Shown: positions 1 through 7,983 of the stretch, piece after piece
How the letters are laid out: the number at the start of each line of letters is the position of its first letter
Numbering within the stretch: the first letter of the stretch is position 1
Source of the DNA: Streptacidiphilus carbonis
GTDB taxonomy: Bacteria; Actinomycetota; Actinomycetes; Streptomycetales; Streptomycetaceae
Length of the DNA stretch: 64,000 bases
Assembly: GCF_000787775.1 (NCBI RefSeq)
Contig: NZ_BBPM01000003.1
Location: 91,189 to 155,188 of the forward strand
Direction: 5' to 3'
Notes under the pieces: generated by a model
The model's input: the letters and a program-made list of their open reading frames with translations, nothing else
Databases searched by the model: none
What the model was told of the DNA's origin: nothing
Translations under genes and position numbers: made by a program

Positions 1-1407
1 GGAGGTGCCGCCCAGCGCCGGGTAGGCGTTGGTGACCAGCTGCTGGAACTGCGCGGCGAACCAGTTGCCGGCCGGGATGTCGTAGCCCGGGATGGCGTCG
101 GTCGGGTAGGTGCCGCCGTTGCCGTCGGTCTGGGTCCCGCTGGGGTCGCAGTGCGGGTCGCCGTGGGTGTGCGTACCGCTGGGGTAGTCACCGTCGGACT
201 CGCCCGGGGGCTTGATCCACACGTAGGCGATGATCGGGTCGCTGGCCCCGTACGGCTGCGCGGTCGGCCGCGAGCCGATGCCGGCACCGTTGACGTTGCA
301 CCAGTCACCGCGGAACGGCCGCTGGTCGACCTTGTTGGCGGTCACGTAGGAGTTGACGTCGGTCGGGCTGGAGTTCAGCGAGGTGGGTCGGGAGGAGCCG
401 CCCCAGCCGTTGCGGGAGGTGTCGATGAGCATGCCGACGCTGCTGGGGAAGCCCGCGGAGACCAGCGAGGCGTGCATCGCCTCGTCGTAGGTGTGCTCGT
501 CGAAGTAGGGGTTGTACTGGTAGAAGTTGGCCGAGTCCAGCGGCTGCCCGCCCACCTGGAGCGTGGAGTTGGGCAGGAACGGCTCGTCGGTCGGGGTGGT
601 GTTGGCGGTGTCGCTGATGAAGCCGTCCACGCTGGCCACACCCGCGGTGGTGGCCTTGGCGACCTTGGCGAACTCCTGGGCGGCCGGGCCCATGTTGCTG
701 GACCAGCCGAGCCAGCCGGAGTGGCCGATGTCCAGGTAGGTGTAGACGTTGGGGATGGCGTGCAGCTTGTTCAGGGTGTACTCGACACCACTCTCGTAGT
801 ACGGGGTTGCCGTCGCGCAGGCCGTCTTGCTCTGGTTGGTGACGGCGTTGGGCAGCGAGTCCGGCTCGATGATCGTGGAGATCCGCAGGTTGCTGTAGGT
901 GCTGCTGCCGAGCAGCGCGGCGATCGGGTCGACGTACTGCGACTCGTACTCGGTCAGGCCGGCCGCGGTGGCCGGGATCTCGCCGTTGGAGGCGAGCGCC
1001 GCGCAGTCACGGCCGGGGAGGTCGTAGACCACGACCTCGAACAGTACCGGGGTGGAGCTGCTCGCGGCCTGTGCCTCGGCCTTGTCGAGCTGCGCCTGGA
1101 GACCCAGGTGGGTGCTGTCGCCGGCGATGGCGCCGATGTGGTCCATCCAGATGGCGGTCTGGTAGCCGGCGACCTTCGCCTCGGTCGTACCGGTGGTCCC
1201 GCCGTCCGCGGCGGCCTGGGCGTTGACCTCGGAGACGTAGTCCGGGTTCAGGTAGGGCGTGGACCCCACGTAGGGGTTGGCGACGTGGGTGACCGCCGCA
1301 CTCGCGGACTGGCTGGTGGCAGCGATGGGGACGAGCATGGCCGCGCCGAGGGCGGCCGCTGCCGCGGCCGTTCGGAAGCGGGCGAGCGGGCGGGAGGGAT
1401 GTGGCAC
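1..1407 (-). CDS. Secreted glycoside hydrolase family 6 cellulase, C-terminus cut by window edge
   Basis: The visible 469 codons encode a secreted GH6 enzyme (endoglucanase or cellobiohydrolase) that would hydrolyse cellulose outside the cell. A signal peptide of about 37 residues (RxFRT, Ala-rich core, ASA|A cleavage) leads into GH6 signatures: IIEPDSLPN with the catalytic-region Asp, YLDIGHSGWLGW, IDTSRNGWGG, WCNVNGAGIG and YVWIKPPGESDG. The GTG at 1407 is preferred because an AAAGGA ribosome site lies about 8 nt upstream; a GTG two codons earlier (1413) is too close to it. The gene is divergent from the GH5 cellulase at 1704 and shares two CebR-type operators with it. The stop codon and any C-terminal linker or CBM lie outside the window. 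Family assignment is firm; exo versus endo action is not decided. Confidence 0.9.
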   Translation of the reverse strand, partial: MPHPSRPLARFRTAAAAAALGAAMLVPIAATSQSASAAVTHVANPYVGSTPYLNPDYVSEVNAQAAADGGTTGTTEAKVAGYQTAIWMDHIGAIAGDSTHLGLQAQLDKAEAQAASSSTPVLFEVVVYDLPGRDCAALASNGEIPATAAGLTEYESQYVDPIAALLGSSTYSNLRISTIIEPDSLPNAVTNQSKTACATATPYYESGVEYTLNKLHAIPNVYTYLDIGHSGWLGWSSNMGPAAQEFAKVAKATTAGVASVDGFISDTANTTPTDEPFLPNSTLQVGGQPLDSANFYQYNPYFDEHTYDEAMHASLVSAGFPSSVGMLIDTSRNGWGGSSRPTSLNSSPTDVNSYVTANKVDQRPFRGDWCNVNGAGIGSRPTAQPYGASDPIIAYVWIKPPGESDGDYPSGTHTHGDPHCDPSGTQTDGNGGTYPTDAIPGYDIPAGNWFAAQFQQLVTNAYPALGGTS

Positions 1408-1468
1408 TTTCACGGTCCTTTCGGGTGGGGTGGATCGTGATCACTAGCCGGTGAGGGGGTGGGAGTAC

Positions 1469-1482
1469 TGGGAGCGCTCCCA
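1469..1482. promoter_or_regulatory. CebR-type operator (perfect)
   Basis: TGGGAGCGCTCCCA is a perfect 14-bp palindrome identical to the operator known for the cellobiose/cellotriose-responsive LacI repressor CebR of Streptomyces. It lies 62 nt upstream of the GH6 start, so cellulase expression is likely repressed without cello-oligosaccharides. Confidence 0.9.
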
Positions 1483-1535
1483 TTCAGGGCAGGGCATGGC
1501 CGGGGACATACCTTCTGCCGACGGGCGGCAACCAG

Positions 1536-1549
1536 TGGGAGCGCTCCCG
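1536..1549. promoter_or_regulatory. CebR-type operator (one mismatch)
   Basis: TGGGAGCGCTCCCG is a second copy with only the last base changed, 67 bp centre to centre from the perfect box. It sits upstream of a TTGACG hexamer (1585-1590) on the GH5 side. The two boxes together could serve both divergent cellulase promoters. Confidence 0.85.
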
Positions 1550-1703
1550 ATGGTGGGGCCCGAGCTGACAGCGCGTCAAGACCCTTGACGATGAGCAGAA
1601 AAGTCTCGCTGTGGGGCTGTCATGAACGCAATCCATCCGCTACCTTGACGCCCGGCAACCAGTGCGAGCACCCCACCCACTCAACGGAATCGGGTGCTCC
1701 CCC

Positions 1704-3254
1704 ATGCGATCCCGCACCACACTCCTCCTCGGCACGGCCGCCGCGGTCACCGGCTTCACAGCGGCGCTGCTGCCGTTGGCCGCGTCCAGCGCCGCGGCGA
1801 CCGCCGTGTCATGCAGCGTCAGCTACTCGGTCGGCAACGACTGGGGCAGCGGGTTCACCGCCGCCGCGACCATCACCGACACCGGCGGCTCCGCCATCCC
1901 GTCCTGGACGCTGACCTACACCACCACCGGCAACCAGACCCTGCAGAGCGGCTGGAACGGCACCTGGTCCCAGACCGGCCACACGGTCACCGTCGCCGCG
2001 CCCAGCTGGAGCAGCACGATCGCCGCCGGCGGCTCGGTCACCACCAACGCCAACTTCGGCTACTCGAACACGAATTCGGCACCCACCGGCTTCGCCGTGA
2101 ACGGCGTGGCCTGCGGCGGGCCGGGCACGCCCAGCGCCACCCCGACCACGGCGCCGCCCACGACCGCACCCCCGACCACCGCACCGCCGACGACGGCTCC
2201 TCCCACCACCGCGCCGCCGACGACCGCGCCGCCCACCAACGGAACCGCGCCCGCCCTGCACGTCTCCGGCAACAAGCTGGTGAACGCCAGCGGCAGCACC
2301 GTCACCCTGCACGGGGTGAACCGCTCCGGGGCGGAGTTCGCCTGCGTCCAGGGCACCGGGATCTTCGACGGACCGGTCGACCAGACCTCCGTCGCCGCGA
2401 TGGCGAGCTGGCACATCAACGCCGTACGGGTGCCGCTGAACGAGGACTGCTGGAACGGCGAGTCCAACGTCCTGGCCGCCTACTCCGGCGCGAACTACAT
2501 CAACGCGATCAAGGCCTACGTCACCCTGCTGCACCAGAACGGCCTGGTCGCCATCCTCGACCTGCACTGGACCGACGGCGTCTACAGCGGAAACTCGTCC
2601 GCCTGCTCCACCGCCACCGCGACCTGCCAGAAGCCGATGCCGGACGCGGCCCAGGCGATCCCGTTCTGGACCTCGGTCGCCAACACCTTCAAGGGCGACA
2701 ACTCGACGGTCTTCGACCTCTTCAACGAGCCCTACCCGGACCGCGCGACCAGCACCACCGCCCAGGCCTGGACCTGCTGGCGGGACGGCGGGACCTGCTC
2801 CGGCATCAACTACCAGGTAGCCGGGATGCAGTCGATGGTGAACGCGGTACGCGGCACCGGCGCGAGCAACGTGCTGATGCTCGGCGGTCTCGCCTACTCC
2901 AACGACCTCACCCAGTGGCTGACCTACGAGCCGACCGACCCGGACCACGACCTGGCCGCCTCCTGGCACTCGTACAACTTCAACACCTGCAGCAACAGCT
3001 CCTGCTGGACCAGCCAGATCTCCCCGGTACTGGCCCAGGTCCCGCTGGTCACCGGCGAGTTGGGCGAGAACGACTGCGCCCACGGCTACCTGGACACCCT
3101 GCTCCCCTGGCTGGACAACGCCGGCGCCTCCTACCTGGCCTGGACCTGGAACACCTGGGACTGCTCCTCCGGCCCGTCCCTGATCAGCAACTACGACGGC
3201 ACCGCGACCGCCTACGGCGCCGGCTACAAGGCCCACCTGGCGGCCCTGGGGTAG
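1704..3254 (+). CDS. Secreted GH5 endoglucanase with N-terminal CBM2
   Basis: This 516-residue secreted cellulase would cut internal beta-1,4-glucan bonds. It has a signal peptide (residues 1 to about 33, MRSRTTLLLG start), a CBM2 cellulose-binding module (about 34-137, with Cys near both ends), a Thr-Pro linker made of PTTAP repeats (about 138-179), and a GH5 catalytic domain (about 183-516). FDLFNEPYPD carries the acid/base Glu (about 342) and LVTGELGEND the nucleophile Glu (about 452). An in-frame start 14 codons upstream would put a non-signal extension ahead of the signal peptide, so ATG 1704 is chosen even though its ribosome site is weak (GGAA at a long distance). It is divergent from the GH6 cellulase and probably co-regulated through the CebR boxes. 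Confidence 0.92.
   Translation: MRSRTTLLLGTAAAVTGFTAALLPLAASSAAATAVSCSVSYSVGNDWGSGFTAAATITDTGGSAIPSWTLTYTTTGNQTLQSGWNGTWSQTGHTVTVAAPSWSSTIAAGGSVTTNANFGYSNTNSAPTGFAVNGVACGGPGTPSATPTTAPPTTAPPTTAPPTTAPPTTAPPTTAPPTNGTAPALHVSGNKLVNASGSTVTLHGVNRSGAEFACVQGTGIFDGPVDQTSVAAMASWHINAVRVPLNEDCWNGESNVLAAYSGANYINAIKAYVTLLHQNGLVAILDLHWTDGVYSGNSSACSTATATCQKPMPDAAQAIPFWTSVANTFKGDNSTVFDLFNEPYPDRATSTTAQAWTCWRDGGTCSGINYQVAGMQSMVNAVRGTGASNVLMLGGLAYSNDLTQWLTYEPTDPDHDLAASWHSYNFNTCSNSSCWTSQISPVLAQVPLVTGELGENDCAHGYLDTLLPWLDNAGASYLAWTWNTWDCSSGPSLISNYDGTATAYGAGYKAHLAALG
2142..2237 (+). repeat. Tandem repeat encoding the PTTAP linker
   Basis: About six 15-nt units encode a repeated Pro-Thr-Thr-Ala-Pro linker between CBM2 and the GH5 domain. 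The units vary at third positions, as expected for an old repeat kept for its amino acid sequence. Confidence 0.85.
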
Positions 3255-3439
3255 GCCCCGGGGCCCGGAGGCTGGAACGGGGGCCGGGACGGGACCGTCG
3301 CGGGGGGCGGGGTCCGTCACCGACCGAACCCTTTCCAGGCGCCGGGCCCAGCCTGCGCGCCCGCTCCCACTGGCCCGCCGTCACCTCCACGGGGCGGCGG
3401 GCCCGTGCACGGCCGAGAGCGACCGCGACGGAACAGCCG

Positions 3440-4486
3440 TCAGTCGCGGAGCAGGGCCACCGAGGCGAGCAGGGTGGCGGTGCCCGCTGCGGCGGGGAGG
3501 GTGAGGCGCTCGCCGAGCAGGGTGATGCCGAGGAGCAGGGCGGCCACGGGTTCCAGCATCATCACCACCGACACCGCCGTCGCCCGGACCACGGTCATGG
3601 CCGCGAAGAAGAGCGAGTAGGCCAGCGCGGTGGGCACCGCGCCCAGGTAGACGAGCAGGGCCACCGCCGTACCCAGGTGGTGTGCGGAGGGGAGCAGGGG
3701 TCCGGTCGCGGCCGAGAGCGCCAGCAGGGCGAGCGCGCCGACGGCGAAGCCGCTGAGGGCGCGGTCGTAGGCGTCGTAGGTCCCGCTGTCGCGGTGCCGG
3801 CCGTCCCCGCCCTGCGCCTGCGTCTGCGCCTGCGTTAGGGCCTGCGTTCGGGCCTGGGCCTGGGTGAGCAGGTTGATCCCCGCCGAGCCGGCCGCCGAGC
3901 CGAGGGCGCAGAGCAGGCCCCAGAGCGGGGCGGTCGCATGTGACGAGGTGTCACCGCCGAAGGCGAGCAGGGTCAGGCCGGTGACCGCCAGGGCGATCGT
4001 GGCGACGCCGCGCCGGCCGATCCGTTCCCCGAAGAACACCCGCGCCCCCAGGGCGGTGAGCACCGGGGCGGCGCCGAGGGTGGCGGTGGTGCCGAGGGCG
4101 AGTCCGGCAAGGTCGACGGCGGCGAGGTAGCAGGTCTGGAAGGACGCCATCAGGATGCCGGTGCCGATCAGGACGGCGGTCCTCGGGCGTGCGCTGCCAC
4201 CGGTGCGCCGGTGCAGGAACGGCCTGGCGGCAGCGAGCAGCAGTGCGCCGACGGCGAAGCGCCAGAACGAGACGGCGATCGGCCCGAGGCCGCTGCTGCG
4301 GTGCAGGATCGCGGCGGCGGCGCCGGCGCTGCCCCAGGAGGCCGCGGCGAGGCCGATGGTGATCAGCGCGCGGCGGCGGGCCGCAGGCGTGGGTCCGGCC
4401 GACGGCGTGTCCGCGTCCTGGGCATGGACCCGGGTGCGGCCGCGACGGCGTGCGGGAAGGGACGGCAAAGAAGGCTGAGCAGGCAT
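3440..4486 (-). CDS. EamA/DMT-family transporter
   Basis: This 348-residue integral membrane protein has the two EamA repeats of the drug/metabolite transporter superfamily: about ten hydrophobic helices from residue 40 on, SWGSAGAAAAI in helix 1, GTTATLGAAPVLTAL in the first repeat and LVYLGAVPTALAY in the second. Members export amino acids, nucleosides or other small metabolites; the substrate here is unknown. Oddities are a 38-residue basic cytoplasmic N-terminus and a Gln/Ala-rich low-complexity insertion at about 208-226 in the central loop. The start has CGGAG seven nt upstream. A long structured leader with a short reading frame lies upstream (4487-4700). Confidence 0.88.
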   Translation of the reverse strand: MPAQPSLPSLPARRRGRTRVHAQDADTPSAGPTPAARRRALITIGLAAASWGSAGAAAAILHRSSGLGPIAVSFWRFAVGALLLAAARPFLHRRTGGSARPRTAVLIGTGILMASFQTCYLAAVDLAGLALGTTATLGAAPVLTALGARVFFGERIGRRGVATIALAVTGLTLLAFGGDTSSHATAPLWGLLCALGSAAGSAGINLLTQAQARTQALTQAQTQAQGGDGRHRDSGTYDAYDRALSGFAVGALALLALSAATGPLLPSAHHLGTAVALLVYLGAVPTALAYSLFFAAMTVVRATAVSVVMMLEPVAALLLGITLLGERLTLPAAAGTATLLASVALLRD

Positions 4487-4605
4487 GACAGGGCTCCGGA
4501 GATGGTCGCTGTGGTCCGCGGCGGGTCAGGACGCGGGCAGCGCTCACCGGACCGATGGCCCCTCGGTCAGCAGTGCGACCAGGGGCGACGGCGATCAGCC
4601 AAGGG

Positions 4606-4629
4606 GCCGCCCGCTAGCGGACGGGCGGC
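4606..4629. terminator. Hairpin between the crotonase and EamA genes
   Basis: GCCGCCCG and CGGGCGGC form a perfect 8-bp stem with an 8-nt loop, with no T-run. It can end the upstream crotonase-fold gene's transcript or act as an attenuator in the EamA leader. A second imperfect stem (CCCC..GGTC pairing with GACC.GGGG) lies at about 4559-4584. Confidence 0.55.
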
Positions 4630-4658
4630 GGAAGGACGGCGAGTGAGTACGGAGCCAT
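4614..4658 (-). other. Possible 14-residue leader peptide upstream of the EamA gene
   Basis: A short frame (MAPYSLAVLPPPVR, then TAG) starts 172 nt upstream of the EamA start. Its Pro-Pro-Pro codons and stop lie inside the perfect 8-bp hairpin at 4606-4629. PPP stalls ribosomes, so an attenuation-type leader is conceivable. There is no direct proof of translation: GTCCGGGGC before the ATG is only a moderate ribosome site. Confidence 0.3.
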
Positions 4659-4706
4659 GCCCCGGACCCTATCCCCAACGCGGCGCTCAGCGCAGCGGCC
4701 GGGCGG

Positions 4707-5552
4707 TCAGCGCAGCCGCCAGGGGGTTCGGGCGCCCGAGTTGAATGCGGCCTGGCCCTCGGCGAGGGAGGCGGGGTCGTCGCCGAGGGTCACCAGGGTC
4801 TTGGCGACCTCCAGCGCCTGCCGGTAGCCGAGCTCCTGGGCGTACCAGACGGCACGCAGCGTGGCCTGGACCGCGAGCGGCGGCTGCGAGGCGATCAGGG
4901 CGGCGACCCGGCGGGCCGCGTCCAGGAGTTCGGGACCCGGGACGACCTCCTGGACCAGGCCGATCTGGTGTGCCCGTTGCGCGGAGAGGCGTTCGTGCGC
5001 GCCGGTGAGCTGCATCCGCATGACCTCGCCGAGCGGCATCCGCTGCAGCATCGCCATCGACTCGAACACCGAGGCCATGCCGAAGCTGGTGTGCGGGTCG
5101 AAGAAGGTGGCGTGTTCCGCGGCGATGATGAACTCCACCTGTCCGAGCAGGTAGAACGCGCCGCCGCAGGCCATTCCGTTGACAGCGGCGATGACCGGCT
5201 TCCAGAGGTCTCCCGAGGTCTTGGGGCTGAGCCAGTCGCCCGGGTCGTCGAAGTGCAGCGGGGTGCCGCCGCGGACGCCGATGGGCCGGCCGCCGTCGCC
5301 CTCGTGGCCACCGGCCCCGGGCCCGGCGCCGTCCAGCGTGGAGCGGTCCAGGCCGGTGCAGAACGCGCGGTCACCGGCGCCGGTGAGGATGACGGCCCGG
5401 ACCTCGTCGTTCTCCCGCAGCCCGCGCCACAGTTCGCGGATCTCACGCATCATCCGCAGGTCGAAGGCGTTGTGGACCTCGGGACGGTCCAGCGTCACCA
5501 GGGCGACGTGGTCCTCCTCCTCATAGCGGAGGGTGGTGAAGTGAGTCCGCAT
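4707..5552 (-). CDS. Enoyl-CoA hydratase/isomerase (crotonase) family protein
   Basis: This roughly 281-residue crotonase-fold enzyme acts on a CoA thioester. The oxyanion-hole segments are visible (DRAFCTGLD and NGMACGGAFYL), as is the crotonase start LVTLDRPEVHNAF. A Gly-rich insertion follows GLDRS. The usual catalytic Glu pattern of plain hydratases is not clear (FGMASVFESMAML instead), so isomerase, hydrolase or ring-opening activity is possible. ATG 5552 is chosen because GGAGG is 7 nt upstream; the ATG two codons earlier abuts it. The gene is divergent from the PPOX gene, with a KstR-like AGAACACGTTCT box in between, suggesting control with steroid or CoA-ester catabolism. Confidence 0.85.
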   Translation of the reverse strand: MRTHFTTLRYEEEDHVALVTLDRPEVHNAFDLRMMREIRELWRGLRENDEVRAVILTGAGDRAFCTGLDRSTLDGAGPGAGGHEGDGGRPIGVRGGTPLHFDDPGDWLSPKTSGDLWKPVIAAVNGMACGGAFYLLGQVEFIIAAEHATFFDPHTSFGMASVFESMAMLQRMPLGEVMRMQLTGAHERLSAQRAHQIGLVQEVVPGPELLDAARRVAALIASQPPLAVQATLRAVWYAQELGYRQALEVAKTLVTLGDDPASLAEGQAAFNSGARTPWRLR

Positions 5553-5589
5553 GCGCATTCCTCCGGTCGCAGCCCTGGCGCATCATTTG

Positions 5590-5601
5590 AGAACACGTTC
5601 T
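5590..5601. promoter_or_regulatory. KstR-like operator
   Basis: AGAACACGTTCT has perfect 5-bp arms and matches the core AAC-NN-GTT palindrome recognised by KstR-type TetR repressors of actinobacterial sterol catabolism. It lies 38 nt upstream of the crotonase start and 55 nt upstream of the PPOX start. A kstR-like gene is at 7984. Confidence 0.65.
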
Positions 5602-5655
5602 ACTTGTCGGCCCGGGCCATCGTCCCGGTCGGCCGCGTCGGAGGGAAGAGGCAGG

Positions 5656-6138
5656 ATGCGGGAGCAACGGCACGGCAGGCGCGTGATGATGACCGACGAC
5701 GAGCGGGACGCGTACCTGCGCGGGCAGCGGACCTGCCGGGTGGCGACGGTCTCCGCCGACGGACGGCCGCATGTCACCCCGCTGTGGTTCGTCTGGGACG
5801 GATCGGCGCTGTGGCTGTACTCCATCACCCGCAGCCGGCGCTGGGGCGAGCTGGAGCGCGAGCCGAGGGTAGCCGTGGTGGTCGACAGCGGCGAGGACTA
5901 CGGCGAGTTGCGGGGCGTGGAACTGACCGGCTCGGTGGAGCAGGTGGCGGAGGCCCCCAGGACCGGCCTGGACTACCGGGGTCCGCACGAGCTGGCCGGG
6001 GCAGAGAAGCTCTTCGCCGCCAAGTACGGCTTCGGCGAGGCCATGTACCACGACGGGCGGCACGGCTGGCTGCGGCTCGCCCCCGAGACGCTGACCAGCT
6101 GGGACTTCCGACGGCTGAACGGGGACTTCGCCCGGTAG
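5656..6138 (+). CDS. PPOX-class pyridoxamine-phosphate-oxidase-fold protein
   Basis: This 160-residue split-barrel protein of the PPOX/FDOR superfamily probably binds F420 or FMN/heme and reduces or binds small substrates. The fold signature is visible: RTCRVATVSADGRPHVTPLWF, then LWLYSITRSRRW, RVAVVVDSG and the C-terminal LAPETLTSWDF. ATG 5656 follows AGGCAGG; an internal Met pair at codons 11-12 is an alternative. It is divergent from the crotonase gene and shares the KstR-like box. Cofactor and substrate cannot be decided from sequence alone. Confidence 0.82.
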   Translation: MREQRHGRRVMMTDDERDAYLRGQRTCRVATVSADGRPHVTPLWFVWDGSALWLYSITRSRRWGELEREPRVAVVVDSGEDYGELRGVELTGSVEQVAEAPRTGLDYRGPHELAGAEKLFAAKYGFGEAMYHDGRHGWLRLAPETLTSWDFRRLNGDFAR

Positions 6139-6220
6139 CCGCATCGGCCCGCACCTGTCCGTCCGTCAAGGTGCCGCAGGTCACACGGGTTGGCCCGGGG
6201 CGATCTGACAGGATGCTCCG

Positions 6221-7132
6221 ATGGCAGAAGCTCCGATGGCCACCGACTCCGGTTCCGGTCAGCCCCGTGTGATCTCCGACTTCGTCGATCTGCTGCGCCT
6301 CGACGACCTCGACCTCAACCTCTTCCGCGGCTGGTGCCACGCCGGCGCGCCGCTGCGCGCCTTCGGCGGGCAGGTCGCCGCGCAGGCGCTGGTGGCGGCC
6401 GGCCGCACGGTGGAGGCCGGGCGTCCGGTGCACTCGCTGCACGGCTACTTCATGCGCCCCGGCGACCCGCGCCGCCCGCTGGTGTACGAGGTGGAGCGGC
6501 TGCGCGACGGCCACTCCTACTCCACCCGGCGGGTGACCGCGATCCAGCGCGGCGAGGCGGTGTTCACCCTCTCCGCCTCCTTCAAGCGCCCCGAGGAGAG
6601 CCCCGAACGGCAGCGCGAGATGCCCCTGCTGCCCGGCCCCGAGGGGCTGCCCGACCCCTACGCGGCCTGGGCCGAGGGCGGTCCGGAGAGCTACTGGGCG
6701 ACCACCGGGCGGCTGACCCTGGACATGCGGCTGATGCCGCCCGGCACCGAGGGACTGCCGGGCCGGACCACCGGGGTGGAGGAGCAGTTCGTCTGGCTGA
6801 AGTCCGCCTCGAAGATCGCCGCCGACGACGCGCTGCTGCACGTCTGCGCGCTGGCCTACCTCTCGGACCTGACGCTGGCCTCGACCGCCGCACTGCATCT
6901 GCAGCTGCCCCGCTCGCTGCGCAAGGAGCCGCCGACGATCAACCTGGCGTCGCTGGACCATGCGATGTGGTTCCACCGGCCGTTCCGGGCCGACGAGTGG
7001 CTGCTGTTCGCCCAGCGCAGCCCCTCCGCGTCGGACGGGCGCGGGCTGGCCCAGGGCGAGTTCTACACCAGGGACGGACGGCTGGTCGCCTCGGTGGTGC
7101 AGGAGGCACTGGTCCGCGAGAAGCGGCGCTGA
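6221..7132 (+). CDS. tesB: Acyl-CoA thioesterase II (TesB family)
   Basis: This 303-residue double-hotdog thioesterase would hydrolyse acyl-CoA to free acid and CoA in the cytoplasm. TesB signatures are FGGQVAAQALVAAGRTV near the N-terminus, HSLHGYFMRPGDP, and in the second hotdog SLDHAMWFHRPFRADEWLLF followed by GRGLAQGEFYTRDGRLVASV. Length fits the family (about 285-300). It stands on its own between the PPOX gene and the Rieske gene, in a neighbourhood rich in CoA-ester enzymes. Confidence 0.92.
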   Translation: MAEAPMATDSGSGQPRVISDFVDLLRLDDLDLNLFRGWCHAGAPLRAFGGQVAAQALVAAGRTVEAGRPVHSLHGYFMRPGDPRRPLVYEVERLRDGHSYSTRRVTAIQRGEAVFTLSASFKRPEESPERQREMPLLPGPEGLPDPYAAWAEGGPESYWATTGRLTLDMRLMPPGTEGLPGRTTGVEEQFVWLKSASKIAADDALLHVCALAYLSDLTLASTAALHLQLPRSLRKEPPTINLASLDHAMWFHRPFRADEWLLFAQRSPSASDGRGLAQGEFYTRDGRLVASVVQEALVREKRR

Positions 7133-7248
7133 ACCTGTCAATCAGTCAAAAAGATGCCCGGACCGTGAACCTCCGGTACGGCGGGTGCGTATGGACTCCC
7201 GACAGAGGGCGTCAGCCCCACCAGCCTCAGCTCTGTACAGGAGTAACC

Positions 7249-7782
7249 ATGGCCGAAGAGTCCACGAAGACCAGCACCGCCCGTCGGACCGTGCTCGCGG
7301 GCGTCGGGGTGGTGGGCGCCGCCGGTGTCCTCGCCGCGTGCGGTTCGAGCAGCAGCGGCGGCAGCGCCAGCGCGGCGGGCGGGGCCAGCACCCCGGCGGC
7401 GGACCCGACCACCGCGGCGGCGGGCGGCGCCACCAGCAGCGCGCCGGCGGCCGGAGGCGGCGGCAGCAGCTCGGCGGCGGGCGGTTCGGGCGGTGGCACC
7501 GCCCTCGCGGCGACCTCGGACATCCCGGTGGGCGGCGGAAAGGTCTTCGCCGACAAGAAGGTCGTGGTGACCCAGCCGACCGCGGGCGAATTCAAGGCGT
7601 TCACGGCGGTCTGCACCCATATGGGCTGCACCGTGGGCAGCGTCTCGGGCGGCACCATCAACTGCCCGTGCCACGGGAGCGCGTTCCACATCGCCGACGG
7701 GACGGTCGCCAAGGGGCCGGCGCCCTCCCCCCTGTCCGCGGAGACCATCGCCGTCGCCAACGGCAAGATCACGCTTTCCTGA
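7249..7782 (+). CDS. Tat-exported Rieske [2Fe-2S] lipoprotein
   Basis: This 177-residue protein has a twin-arginine signal (TARRTVLAG), a hydrophobic stretch and a lipobox ending LAAC, then a Gly/Ser/Ala-rich linker (about 35-85) and a C-terminal Rieske domain. Both cluster motifs are intact: CTHMGC and CPCHGSAFH supply two Cys and two His ligands. It likely sits folded on the outer face of the membrane as an electron carrier of unknown partner. CAGGAG lies 5-6 nt before ATG 7249. Related small secreted Rieske proteins are common in Streptomyces, with no assigned role that I know of. Confidence 0.9.
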   Translation: MAEESTKTSTARRTVLAGVGVVGAAGVLAACGSSSSGGSASAAGGASTPAADPTTAAAGGATSSAPAAGGGGSSSAAGGSGGGTALAATSDIPVGGGKVFADKKVVVTQPTAGEFKAFTAVCTHMGCTVGSVSGGTINCPCHGSAFHIADGTVAKGPAPSPLSAETIAVANGKITLS

Positions 7783-7891
7783 ATCCGGCGGATCCTCGAA
7801 CGAGAACACCGTTTCACCCCACGGGCCGTGGGCCTGCCACCCCGGGGCCTGGCGCGGGGGTTCGGGGGATCGCTCCCCGGAGAGTTGGAGT

Positions 7892-7926
7892 ACCGGCGTG
7901 GACCCGGATCCCGGGTCCACGCCGGT
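7892..7926. terminator. Strong hairpin terminator after the Rieske gene
   Basis: A perfect 16-bp stem (ACCGGCGTGGACCCGG and its complement) with an ATC loop, 110 nt after the Rieske stop. The last bases overlap a second palindrome, TCAGGTGACCTGA (7926-7938), 46 nt before the TetR start, which could be an operator. Confidence 0.8.
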
Positions 7927-7983
7927 CAGGTGACCTGATGCGGCGTCATACACCTGCAACGCCGTTCCCGGTATCATGGCGGG

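Larger units (their letters stand above)
1408..1703. promoter_or_regulatory. Divergent cellulase promoter region
   Basis: This 296-nt gap between the GH6 and GH5 genes contains the two CebR boxes and TTGACG at 1585. No gene is supported inside it. A -10 element for GH5 is not obvious; TACCTT near 1640 is a possible one. Confidence 0.6.

Noticed and set aside
7803-7814. AGAACACCGTTT, looked like a second KstR box near the TetR gene
   Set aside because: The spacing between half-sites is one base too long and the right arm is imperfect.
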